This document shows positions 50,248 through 58,164 of a stretch of 64,000 nucleotides of DNA, in pieces. The notes below the pieces were generated by a model. That model was not told the origin of the DNA. It saw only the letters and a program-made list of their open reading frames with translations, and did no database searches. Position numbers and translations under genes: made by a program. This DNA comes from JARBUG01 sp035628915 (GTDB lineage: Bacteria > Bacillota > Sulfobacillia > Symbiobacteriales > Symbiobacteriaceae), in NCBI GenBank assembly GCA_035628915.1, contig DASPIW010000031.1, forward strand, positions 1 through 64,000, written 5' to 3'. Every line of letters starts with the position of its first letter. The stretch's first letter is position 1.

Positions 50248-50415
50248 CTAGTAATCACCGATCCAGCGCTGAATGAAGTAGACGGTTATGAGCGTACCAA
50301 CGAACAGTACGAACACGAGGAGGAGCTCCATCGCCTCCGTAACGTGGATGCCATGATACCAGGGCATCGACGGCCCGCCCTCGGAGGCCAGCGCCAGGTT
50401 GAACAGGCTTGTCAT
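50248..50415 (-). CDS. 55-residue membrane protein within the bc operon
   Basis: This short frame starts at ATG 50415 behind AGGGAGGAGG and ends at TAG 50250-50248. It encodes a short N-terminal head (MTSLFNLALASEGGPSMPWY), an amphipathic stretch with two His, and one clear membrane helix (AMELLLVFVLFVGTLITVYFI) ending RWIGDY. It lies 15 bases after the Rieske stop and 50 bases before the cytochrome c gene. Small single-helix subunits are common in bc/b6f complexes, so it is a candidate additional subunit. Confidence 0.75.
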   Translation of the reverse strand: MTSLFNLALASEGGPSMPWYHGIHVTEAMELLLVFVLFVGTLITVYFIQRWIGDY

Positions 50416-50430
50416 GCTGCGTCCTCCTCC

Positions 50431-50958
50431 CTACACTTTGACGGCGTCGCTCGGGCTGTGAACCGGGCGCTGCTTGATCTTGCCCGTGTTGACGGTGATC
50501 TCCTGCCCGCTCACCTTAATCTCCATCGCGTCCAGGGGGCGAGGCGCCGGTCCGGCCACGTTCTGCCCGCTCAGCGTATAGACCGAGCCGTGGCAGGGAC
50601 ACATAAACTTGCCCTGCGCTGCATTCCAGGGAACCGTGCAGCCCAGATGGACGCATTTCCAGTACAGGGCCATCAGACCCTCTTCCGTCCGGGTCAGGTA
50701 GAACTTGCCTTCTCGGACGGTAACGACCTCGCCCATCTTGATCTCGTCCAGCTCCTTCGGAACCGCCACGACGCCACCGAAACCGGTCAGCTTGATCGGC
50801 CAGAACATGGCCGCACTGCCGCCGGTCACCGTAGCGAACATCGCGCCTATGGTTGCGAACATGCCTGAGCGGAGCGCCTGCCGGCGAGTCAGTCCATCGG
50901 CGGCAGGGGCAGCAGGCGGGGCTGCAGCACCGGCCGGGGCCTTCTTTTCTTCAGCCAT
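50431..50958 (-). CDS. qcrA: Rieske iron-sulfur protein of the bc complex
   Basis: The 175-residue protein has an Ala/Pro-rich N-terminus, a twin-Arg-type segment (LTRRQALRSG) with one membrane helix (about 30-55), and the Rieske domain with cluster ligands in CVHLGC and CPCHGS. It transfers electrons from menaquinol to cytochrome c. It lies 36 bases downstream of the subunit IV gene. Confidence 0.94.
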   Translation of the reverse strand: MAEEKKAPAGAAAPPAAPAADGLTRRQALRSGMFATIGAMFATVTGGSAAMFWPIKLTGFGGVVAVPKELDEIKMGEVVTVREGKFYLTRTEEGLMALYWKCVHLGCTVPWNAAQGKFMCPCHGSVYTLSGQNVAGPAPRPLDAMEIKVSGQEITVNTGKIKQRPVHSPSDAVKV

Positions 50959-50994
50959 CGTCTATCACCCTTTCAATAGGTTGTCGCCGGCGAA

Positions 50995-51762
50995 CTAATG
51001 GGGCGGCTTGACTTGCCAGGGCCACATGAGCATCATCGACTCACCGCGGAAGGCGGTGCCAATCAGGGAGAGCACGACAAAGCTGGTCAGGTAGAACGTA
51101 TAGAGGGCGATCATGATCTCACGCGTATTGGCGCTATACCGGCGTCTCACCCACGCGGCCAGAACCCAGGGAATGCCGATCATCAGGATGAGCGGCACGA
51201 GAGTCTCGCCAATCCAGGCGAACCAGGACGCATCCAGCCCGGAGGCCTTTGCCAGGCCGAATTTGATCATGGGAGCGATGCCGTGAGAACCGGCTGGATG
51301 GATGCCCGGAATGATCAGGAACTCGTCGATGACCACCAGTGCGATTTCGATGACGGACGTGTAGATGGCGGAGAGGATGGCAATCGACGGGCCTTTCTTG
51401 GACGAGAACCAGATGCCCGTGCCGTGGCGATCCCTGTCGATGTAGGGGATCATGCCAAGCAGGACGAGCGCCGCCGTCGGTACAATCACGCCGGCCAGCG
51501 CCGGGTGCATATGGAGCAGCAGCTCCTGAAGGCCAAGGAAGTACCACGGCGCCTTGGCCGGGTTCGGGGTATGGTCAGGATTGGCCAGGTCCAGCAGCGG
51601 GGCGTTGACGAAGGTGGACATGATGGTCAGGGCGAGCGTCATCGCCACGGCCATAATGGCCTCGATGGAGACCAGATACGGCCAGGTGTAGACCATCTCT
51701 TCCTTCGTGCCGGGCTGGACCTTCGGGCCTGCCTGCTGATACTTCTCAGTCATGTCGGCCAT
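50995..51762 (-). CDS. Cytochrome b subunit IV-like protein
   Basis: The 255-residue protein contains the quinol-oxidation region of subunit IV (DHTPNPAKAPWYFLGLQELLLHMHPALAGVIVPTAAL; key part APWYFLGLQE) where PEWY is replaced by APWY. It has about six helices, more than the three of chloroplast subunit IV, so extra C-terminal helices are present. It complements the b6-type gene just upstream to form a split cytochrome b. Confidence 0.88.
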   Translation of the reverse strand: MADMTEKYQQAGPKVQPGTKEEMVYTWPYLVSIEAIMAVAMTLALTIMSTFVNAPLLDLANPDHTPNPAKAPWYFLGLQELLLHMHPALAGVIVPTAALVLLGMIPYIDRDRHGTGIWFSSKKGPSIAILSAIYTSVIEIALVVIDEFLIIPGIHPAGSHGIAPMIKFGLAKASGLDASWFAWIGETLVPLILMIGIPWVLAAWVRRRYSANTREIMIALYTFYLTSFVVLSLIGTAFRGESMMLMWPWQVKPPH

Positions 51763-51776
51763 GCGGTCCCCCTCCT

Positions 51777-52553
51777 CTACGACTTGCCTTCGTCATTATT
51801 TTCGTTGAGCCGGTCGGTCTCCCCGTCCTCTTCATAAGGAATGGGCGTGGAAATGCCGCCGTCCTTGCGGATGCGCCAGAAGTGCATGGCCATGAGTGCG
51901 ATGCAGGCAAGGGGCAGCAAGATGACGTGGAGCGTGTACCAGCGAATAAGCGTGGCAGGGCCGATATCGAAGCCGCCCAGCAGGGCCTGCTGAACATACG
52001 TACCCACCACGGGAGACACCTTGGCCATGTTGGAGCCAACGGTAATGGCCCAGAAGGCCAGCTGATCCCACGGGAGCAGGTAGCCCGTGAACGAAAGCAG
52101 CACAGTAACCAGGAACAGCACTACTCCGATGACCCAGTTGAATTCGCGCGGGGGCTTATAAGAGCCGGTATAGAAGACGCGGGTCATGTGTAGCCAGACT
52201 GATATTACCATTGCGTGGGCGGCCCACCGGTGCATGTTGCGGGCAAACGCACCAAAAATGACGTTGGTTTCGAGGAATTTCATAGACATGTAGCCATGGG
52301 GCACCGCCGGCACGTAGTAGAACATGAGCCAGACGCCGGTCAGGGTGAGGATCAGGAACATCAACAGGCTCAGCCCGCCCAGACCCCAGGTATAACTGAC
52401 CCGCACGGCGCGCCGGGGCAGCTTGACCGGGTGCAGATGCAGCACCACACTGTTCAGGATGACCAGCACCTGGTTGCGCGGTGTATCAGGATAATCGTTG
52501 CGGTAAATGGACTTGTAGAACGTCGTGTCCTTTAATTTGGCCCAAAGACCCAC
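51777..52553 (-). CDS. qcrB: Cytochrome b6-like subunit of the bc complex
   Basis: The 258-residue protein has four helices with haem-ligating His pairs (HRWAAHAMVISVWLHMTRVF and RWYTLHVILLPLACIALMAMHFWR) and the STGYLLPWDQ-type quinol loop (SFTGYLLPWDQLAFWA). The N-terminal extension (NSVVLHLHPVKL) is typical of Firmicute menaquinol reductases. First gene of the operon qcrB, subunit IV, qcrA, 55-residue protein, qcrC. Confidence 0.94.
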   Translation of the reverse strand: MGLWAKLKDTTFYKSIYRNDYPDTPRNQVLVILNSVVLHLHPVKLPRRAVRVSYTWGLGGLSLLMFLILTLTGVWLMFYYVPAVPHGYMSMKFLETNVIFGAFARNMHRWAAHAMVISVWLHMTRVFYTGSYKPPREFNWVIGVVLFLVTVLLSFTGYLLPWDQLAFWAITVGSNMAKVSPVVGTYVQQALLGGFDIGPATLIRWYTLHVILLPLACIALMAMHFWRIRKDGGISTPIPYEEDGETDRLNENNDEGKS

Positions 52554-53633
52554 CGAATCAGCACCTCCCTCTAGTTGGGAGCCATAGCTCCAGAACGACA
52601 GCAGCGCCTAGCGCGATTCTTGCCGGATCGTCTGCCAGATCCCCCCCGGCGCCCGGTGTGGCGTTTCGTTGGAAGACAACTTTCATGATTATACCTGCTA
52701 GCTACTCGGGGATCAACCCAAAATGGCAACAAACGCAGTGTCGTCAAGGGATAAAAAGGACTGCTTGCTATCGACCGTTTGTACACTATGAACAATTCCG
52801 CTGTTGGATGTCTGCCGAACCTTAGTATAGTTCTTTCACCCCACCCAGATTCCTCCGCAGAGGAACTCGACAATAGATAGTAAGCCTTTATCGCTAATCG
52901 TACCCTACTGGACTCGCTCAGGGGATAGGTGGCGCGTCGGATGTTTGCATCAGGCGCGGGTAGTAGGTTTGCTCGGTCGGGATGGGCCGGGATCACCTTC
53001 CCGGGAGGCTCCTTGCCGGTGGGGCGCCGGCCACCCCCCGTCTTTCACGAATAACACAGAGCCAGTGGCTCCAGATCGGACCGCCCCTGATCTTGGGAGG
53101 CAGTCGCCGTAGAACCAGTTGGCCACGGGTTCGTCCACGCGGCTGATCGGGTTGGTGGTGAACAGAAACCGGTTACCAATTATGTGCAGGACCTGTGAAG
53201 TCAGGACGGCTCCGAGCATCTACCAGGTTACAGACACTGGAGCCGTGCTGATTGTGCCGTGTTTCACAATCCTGAAGAGGAAATCGCCCGTTCGAGCCTG
53301 GAGCTGCGGTGCACCATCGCCTTACGATTATGCTCTTATGGTCTATCCCAGTCAAGGTATAAAGGCTCTCGCTGATGATAGGGATTTTTGACTTTGCCCT
53401 TGCATTCACATAAGGGTAATGCTACTATTGCTCTCGGGTTGCCCACCCTTGAGGGTTCACCGGGTCGTTTTTCGGATTTACCTGCATTGTATCATCTATA
53501 GACCCGAAATGACATGGGTGCAAACCACTAGGGCAGATGCCCTAGACCAAAGGCATGTTGATTTCCGGTCGCAATCCGATGCCCAAAGTACCAATCGTGT
53601 GGCATGATGGCACTAGAAAGGAAGGGGTTTACT
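52554..53633. other. 1.08-kb region without a confident gene
   Basis: Several frames exist on the minus strand; the most protein-like is 52950-53219 (VLHIIGNRFLFTTNPISRVDEPVANW) but it has no good start and loses its character toward the C-terminus, so I read it as a gene remnant. A TTGCAT/TACTAT pair (53400-53405 and 53423-53428, 17 bases apart) could be a promoter for the cupredoxin gene, and a CTAGGGC/GCCCTAG hairpin lies near 53529-53546. The qcr operon promoter must also lie here, but I could not fix it. Confidence 0.4.
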
Positions 53634-54008
53634 ATGAAGAAGGTTCTTATTTTGGCGATTGTAGCCGTTCTCTCTCTGGGGATCCTGACGGCTTGTGGCG
53701 GGGGCGGAGGCGGCCCGGCGAAGCAGCTGCAGGTGATTGCCGGCGAAAACGGCGAGATGAAGTACAACCCTGATGTCCTGACCGTCAAGAAGGGCGAGAC
53801 CGTCGAAGTAACCCTGGTCAACAAGGACGCCGCTCAGGCCCACACTTTCATCCTGTCCAAGTACAACGTCAAGACCGCACAGGTCCAGCCGAACCAGCAG
53901 GAGACCGTCAAGTTCACCGCCAAGGACGCCGGTGAGTGGGAGTTCGTCTGCGACGTGCCGGGCCACAAGGACGGCGGCATGGTCGGTAAGCTCAATATCA
54001 CCGAGTAA
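53634..54008 (+). CDS. Cupredoxin-domain lipoprotein
   Basis: The 124-residue precursor has a lipoprotein signal (LILAIVAVLSLGILTAC), a Gly-rich linker and a plastocyanin-type fold with type 1 copper ligands: His in QAHTFIL, and Cys, His and Met in FVCDVPGHKDGGMVG. It is expected to carry electrons or copper outside the membrane, possibly to or from the bc complex encoded upstream. ATG 53634 follows AAAGGAAGGGG. Confidence 0.9.
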   Translation: MKKVLILAIVAVLSLGILTACGGGGGGPAKQLQVIAGENGEMKYNPDVLTVKKGETVEVTLVNKDAAQAHTFILSKYNVKTAQVQPNQQETVKFTAKDAGEWEFVCDVPGHKDGGMVGKLNITE

Positions 54009-54023
54009 AACACACACTAAAGC

Positions 54024-54050
54024 GCAGGCGGCCAGTCAGCCGCCTGCTTT
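54024..54050 (+). terminator. Terminator of the cupredoxin gene
   Basis: GCAGGCGGC (54024-54032) pairs perfectly with GCCGCCTGC (54039-54047), followed by TTTTG. Confidence 0.88.
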
Positions 54051-54071
54051 TGTGCGTTCGGGCCAATGCAG

Positions 54072-54101
54072 AAGCCCGGGCAGCGATTGCCGCCCGGGCT
54101 T
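54072..54101 (-). terminator. Terminator of tRNA-Ala
   Basis: AAGCCCGGGCAGC (54072-54084) pairs with GCCGCCCGGGCTT (54089-54101), one G-T; on the minus strand this follows the tRNA directly. Confidence 0.65.
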
Positions 54102-54106
54102 ATTGT

Positions 54107-54182
54107 TGGTGGAGCTGAAGGGACTCGAACCCTCGACCTTGGCCTTGCAAAGGCCCTGCTCTCCCAGCTGAGCTACAGCCCC
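54107..54182 (-). tRNA. tRNA-Ala (anticodon TGC)
   Basis: Acceptor GGGGCTG (54182-54176) pairs with CAGCTCC. D-arm GCTCAGCTGGGAGAGC, anticodon loop TTTGCAA and T-arm GAGGGTTCGAGTCCCTT are intact, and CCA is encoded (54109-54107). The 27-43 pair of the anticodon stem is mismatched (G-A). Confidence 0.94.
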
Positions 54183-54289
54183 GTTGCCTTGCTATTGTAC
54201 CCGCCCAACAGTCACACTGTCAATGCGGAAATGGCTGGTCGTCATAACCGGCGCGTGCGGTGCGCACACTGATGCGGGAGGGATGCACT

Positions 54290-54556
54290 ATGCCGCGCAA
54301 GGTGGAGCATTACCACCAGCCGAAGCTGGCCCCGACCGCCGGCGACCTGGGCGTCGAAGCGTATCAAGCCAACCTGGCCGACAAACCCGGGCGCGACAAG
54401 ACCCACGAAGGTGACCAGGCAGGGGTGTGGCCGCAGTGGAAGGCGCCGGAAGCGCGCAACAGCCCACCCGGACAGCACCGCAATCCAGATGCCCAGGAGA
54501 TCAGAATCGGGCAGGACTGGAAAATCCACAACGATCACGGCGCATCCGGAACGTAA
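54290..54556 (+). CDS. Small hydrophilic protein, unrecognised
   Basis: The 88-residue protein starts at ATG 54290 behind GGGAGGGA. It is basic to neutral, rich in His, Pro, Gln, Asp and Gly, with Trp in VWPQWKAPEA and IGQDWKIH. It appears disordered and belongs with the other small orphans at 33080 and 46250 by style, not by a shared motif. Confidence 0.55.
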   Translation: MPRKVEHYHQPKLAPTAGDLGVEAYQANLADKPGRDKTHEGDQAGVWPQWKAPEARNSPPGQHRNPDAQEIRIGQDWKIHNDHGASGT

Positions 54557-54595
54557 GTGCAGGGGGAGTTTTCCCCCTGCACCGCTGTATATGCG

Positions 54596-55069
54596 CTACT
54601 TGATGGCCACGATCTCGTACTTGATGGTTCCGTCAGGTGCTTCCACCTCTACGACCGAGCCGACGGTCTTGCCCATGATTGCCCGGCCAACCGGCGATTC
54701 GTTGGAGATGCGGTTCTGCATAGGATCCGCCTCTAGCGTGCCCACAATGGTGTACTCCAACTGATCGCCATACTCCAGATCCTTCAGAGCGACGCTCGAA
54801 CCAAGGGCCACAATTCCGTTGCCGGCGGCGGGTTCGTCAATCACACGGGCGTTGCGCAGGGTCTTTTCAAGGACAAGAATTCGCCCCTCGATGAATGCCT
54901 GCTCGTTCTTGGCGTCCTCGTATTCGGAGTTCTCAGCGATGTCACCGTATTCCCGTGCCTGTTTGATCCGCTCCGCCACCTCAAGTCGCTTGGAGGTACG
55001 CAGCACGAACAGTTCCTGCTCCAGGTGCTTCAGCCCATCAAGCGAGAGAAGAACTTCTTTCTCGGACAT
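54596..55069 (-). CDS. greA: Transcription elongation factor GreA
   Basis: The 157-residue factor has the N-terminal coiled coil (LKHLEQELFVLRTSKRLEVAERIKQAREYGDIAENSEYEDAKNEQAFIEGRI; tip acidic residues in GDIAENSEYEDA) and a C-terminal FKBP-like domain with NRISNESPVGRAIMGK. It rescues backtracked RNA polymerase. ATG 55069 follows AGGAGAG. Confidence 0.96.
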   Translation of the reverse strand: MSEKEVLLSLDGLKHLEQELFVLRTSKRLEVAERIKQAREYGDIAENSEYEDAKNEQAFIEGRILVLEKTLRNARVIDEPAAGNGIVALGSSVALKDLEYGDQLEYTIVGTLEADPMQNRISNESPVGRAIMGKTVGSVVEVEAPDGTIKYEIVAIK

Positions 55070-55240
55070 CCCCGGTCTCTCCTTTTGTTATGGCCACACT
55101 CCTGCCCGACACCGCCGTGGACGAGGAATCGTACCCGATGTATACGACCCATCTCCCCCGGTATGCCCATTCAACATGCGGGAAAGCACTGCAGAACGCT
55201 GTCATGTCCTGCAGTGCTTGTGCGTGTTCGGCACGCACTC

Positions 55241-55269
55241 ATTATAGGGATACATTCAACCAATGTCAA
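55241..55269 (-). promoter_or_regulatory. greA promoter (perfect consensus)
   Basis: On the minus strand TTGACA (55269-55264) and TATAAT (55246-55241) are separated by exactly 17 bases. The leader of about 165 bases contains an AGCACTGCAG/CTGCAGTGCT hairpin near 55185-55220. Confidence 0.9.
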
Positions 55270-55286
55270 CTAAACTGTCTGAATCC

Positions 55287-56369
55287 TCAGGAGCGTTCGA
55301 CCGATTTCGCGGTATTCCGTCGAATCCGGTGCAAGTCCAGGTCAGTGACGGGCCGGTGGAACGAGCGCAGCTGGGCCAATCGGAAACCATGCTTGCGGGC
55401 AAGGGCACGAATCTCATCAACCTTTGCCAATGAAAGATCGCGGCCCAAGGAAAAAGGCTCGTAACGTTCCTCCAGGGCCAAGAGCATCGTCTCGCTGAGG
55501 CATGCCCACGCGATGCCAGGGGGCAGCCCTACGTCATAGTTCAGTTTCAGGTCTCCGGGAACAGAGATCAATCCCCCATCGATCACCAGGACATCGTCGC
55601 GGGCCGCCGCTATCCGGCGGTCGACATCCCGCGGAATCGCCACATCGCACACAACGGCGCCGGGCTTGAGGTCCGCCGGATCGATGATGGCCTCCATGGC
55701 GCTGGAAACGGTGATCACTACGTCCGCCATGGGCAGTGTCGCCTTGATGTCGGTGGCGATATGGCACAGTGTCCCGGTCTCCAGCAGCACGCGCTCGCTC
55801 AGGTCCTTGAGCCGGTCCACGCTGCGCCCTACGAGAATCAGGTTGGGGCAGTCGCGGGCCAGCATCCGCACGCAGCAGGCACCAATGGAGCCCGTCGCCC
55901 CCACCACGGCGATCCGGGCCTTTCGAATCTCCTTGCCCATCAGGCGGGCGCCCTCGGCCACGGCTTCCAGGGCCGCCACCACCGTATACGTGTTTCCTGT
56001 CGTAACGGGAATGCCGACCCGGCGGGCGATCTCGCGCCCGGCGTCGCCGGGAATCGCGCTGTGCGCCCCCAGCCCGATGATGCGGGCGCCCTGCCGCTCG
56101 GCTATCTGGCAGGCTTCCACTACCCGGCGGATCAGGAACTCCTCGGGCAGTTCATGCCACATGCGGGTGGTCAGCGGAATGGCGACCAAGAGACCGGTCG
56201 CCGTGTTATACGGCGTCTCCACGCCGCTAATGTCCGAGACCTTGAACGGGCGCTTGAAGCTCAGGACCCGCTCTGTGAGACTATGGGGCACATGCCTGGT
56301 CACAGGCCACCGGCGCTGCACAAAACTGATGTCCGTCGGATGGACAGTAAAAGCGAATCGTCCTTGCAC
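55287..56369 (-). CDS. Acyl-ACP-reductase-like NAD(P)-dependent enzyme
   Basis: The 360-residue protein matches the layout of cyanobacterial long-chain acyl-ACP reductases: TTGNTYT (about 123-129), the Rossmann loop VVGATGSIG (about 155-163), and the C-terminal region with the candidate catalytic Cys in AWACLSETMLLALE followed by FSLGRDLSLAKVDEI and KHGF. That group reduces acyl-ACP or acyl-CoA to fatty aldehyde through a thioester. No aldehyde-deformylating oxygenase is in the window. The alternative is a shikimate-dehydrogenase-like relative with another substrate. It stands alone. Confidence 0.7.
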   Translation of the reverse strand: MQGRFAFTVHPTDISFVQRRWPVTRHVPHSLTERVLSFKRPFKVSDISGVETPYNTATGLLVAIPLTTRMWHELPEEFLIRRVVEACQIAERQGARIIGLGAHSAIPGDAGREIARRVGIPVTTGNTYTVVAALEAVAEGARLMGKEIRKARIAVVGATGSIGACCVRMLARDCPNLILVGRSVDRLKDLSERVLLETGTLCHIATDIKATLPMADVVITVSSAMEAIIDPADLKPGAVVCDVAIPRDVDRRIAAARDDVLVIDGGLISVPGDLKLNYDVGLPPGIAWACLSETMLLALEERYEPFSLGRDLSLAKVDEIRALARKHGFRLAQLRSFHRPVTDLDLHRIRRNTAKSVERS

Positions 56370-56537
56370 GGATCCAGCCTCCTTCGGGGAGCGGGCCTTT
56401 CGCTTCCCTTAACGACCCTACCCTCAAGAAAGGTCGTCACACAGCGGCTTTTTCGCCGGTGGCGGACCATTGTCGCTACTTGTGGCCGGGCGAGGCAGAA
56501 TGCTAGGCTACACGTTGTACAAAGGGGTCGCATAATC

Positions 56538-56987
56538 ATGAGCTCGTCGCCCGCCGCGGGCATCGGGCCCCTGTCCGACAACCGCTGGGCTCTCCGCCGG
56601 CAGATCCTGACCCTGGCTGTGCCGGTGGTGATGGAGCAGATTCTCACCACGCTGACACAAATGGTCGACATGATGATGGTCAGCCACCTCGGCCCGGAAG
56701 CCGGGGCCGCCGTGGGGCTTTCCAACCAGCCGCTCTTTTTCTCCATGGCCATATTCATGGGCATCGGGGCCGGCCCGACCGCCCTCGTGGCGCGGTTTAC
56801 CGGCGCCAAGGACCCGGAAACGGTCGAGTCGGTGACGCGGCAGTCGTTCTGGATGGGTCTCTTCGCTGCAGTCGTCGTCGCCTACGGCTACTTCGCGCTC
56901 GCGCCCCTGATCATTCGGTATATGGGCGCCGAGCCAGCGGTGGAGCCGCTGGGCATGGGGCGGCTGGTCCGGGAAGTGGAAACATAG
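56538..56987 (+). pseudogene. Truncated MATE-family efflux transporter
   Basis: The 149-residue frame is the N-terminal third of a MATE antiporter: QILTLAVPVVMEQILTTLTQMVDMMMVSHLGPEAGAAVGLSNQPL, then a TALVARFTGAKDPE segment. Complete MATE proteins have about 450 residues and 12 helices; only about three helices are here. The last residues (LGMGRLVREVET) depart from the family, and a terminator follows immediately. Probably a deletion remnant. Confidence 0.8.
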
Positions 56988-57004
56988 GCACATGTGAATG
57001 AGCG

Positions 57005-57038
57005 AACCCCCTACCCGAGTTTTGGTAGGGGGTTTTTG
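57005..57038. terminator. Strong bidirectional terminator
   Basis: AACCCCCTACC (57005-57015) pairs perfectly with GGTAGGGGGTT (57024-57034), followed by TTT, between the MATE remnant and dusB. Confidence 0.85.
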
Positions 57039-57041
57039 GGA

Positions 57042-58112
57042 CTACGCATCACACGACTGCGGAACCTCACTCTCATCCGGCCCCGGCTCCGCGCCGGCGG
57101 GGCGATGGTGTGCCGACCGCTCCAGGTAGTCCAGGAGGATCTGCCGCAGGTCGTCCGGCGTTTCCGCCGTGTTGATGATGTTGCGGGTCTCCGCGGCGCC
57201 CCACAGGCCCTTGAGATACCAGGCAGCATGCTTGCGCATTTCCCGGACGGCCAGATACTCGCCCCGGTACTGAATCATCAACTCCAGGTGCCGCAGAGCC
57301 GTGGCGACACGCTCCCCGGCGCTGGGCTCGGGCAGCAGTTCGCCGGTTTCGGCGTAATGAAGCGTCCGCTCGAAGACCCAGGGGTTGCCCATGGCGCCTC
57401 GCCCGATGGCCAGGCCGGCACAGCCGCTGGTCTGCAGCCGCTCAACAGCTTGCTGCGGCGTCACAATATCACCGTTGCCCAACACGGGCACCGACACGGA
57501 CCGCGCCACCTGCCCAATGATCTCCCAGTCGGCCTGTCCGCCGTACTGCTGCTCCCGGGTACGGCCATGGACCGTAAGCATCTGCGCGCCCGCATCTTCC
57601 GCCCGCCGGGCAATGTCGACCGCGTTGATCGAACTGGCGTCCCAACCGATGCGGAACTTCACCGTGACCGGCACCGGAGCCACGGCCCGCACGACCTGGC
57701 GAACGATCTCCCCGGCGTTCTCCGGTTCCTTCAGCAGGGACGAGCCGCCGCGCCCCTTGGTCACCTTGGGTGCCGGACAGCCCATATTGATGTCGATCAG
57801 GTCGGGCTGCTGAAGCTCGATGACGCGTATAGCAGCCCGGGCCATGGTCTCCGGGTCGGCTCCGAAGATCTGAATGCCGGCGGGGCGTTCCCCGTCGAAC
57901 AGCTCCATCATCTCCTGCGTCCGCTTGCTGTCGAACAGGATCGCCTTGTCGCTGACAAACTCCGTAACGACGAGGCCACAGCCCTTCTCCTTGCACAGCA
58001 GGCGGAACGGCCAGTTTGTGACGCCGGCCATGGGCGCCAAGGCGAGCGGCCGCTCAATCGTCACCGAACCTAGTGAAATGGGCCGCAGCAGCGTTCCGGG
58101 CACAGCCGTCAC
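57042..58112 (-). CDS. dusB: tRNA-dihydrouridine synthase
   Basis: The 356-residue FMN-dependent TIM-barrel enzyme reduces uridines in tRNA. It shows ALAPMAGVTNWPFR, IDINMGCPAPKVTKGRGGSSLLK (substrate loop with the conserved Cys), VTVKFRIGWD, LTVHGRTREQQYGG and IGRGAMGNPWVFE. The DusB assignment fits Firmicute homologues. The downstream helical domain is present. A short Asp/Glu-rich tail ends the protein. Confidence 0.93.
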   Translation of the reverse strand: MTAVPGTLLRPISLGSVTIERPLALAPMAGVTNWPFRLLCKEKGCGLVVTEFVSDKAILFDSKRTQEMMELFDGERPAGIQIFGADPETMARAAIRVIELQQPDLIDINMGCPAPKVTKGRGGSSLLKEPENAGEIVRQVVRAVAPVPVTVKFRIGWDASSINAVDIARRAEDAGAQMLTVHGRTREQQYGGQADWEIIGQVARSVSVPVLGNGDIVTPQQAVERLQTSGCAGLAIGRGAMGNPWVFERTLHYAETGELLPEPSAGERVATALRHLELMIQYRGEYLAVREMRKHAAWYLKGLWGAAETRNIINTAETPDDLRQILLDYLERSAHHRPAGAEPGPDESEVPQSCDA

Positions 58113-58164
58113 CTCCCTGGCTAGAGCGAAACGAGCTTATTATACCCGGAATTTGCCGGTGGGG

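Noticed and set aside
52571..52996. Minus-strand frame upstream of the qcr operon
   Set aside because: Biased composition without domains, across the likely promoter region.
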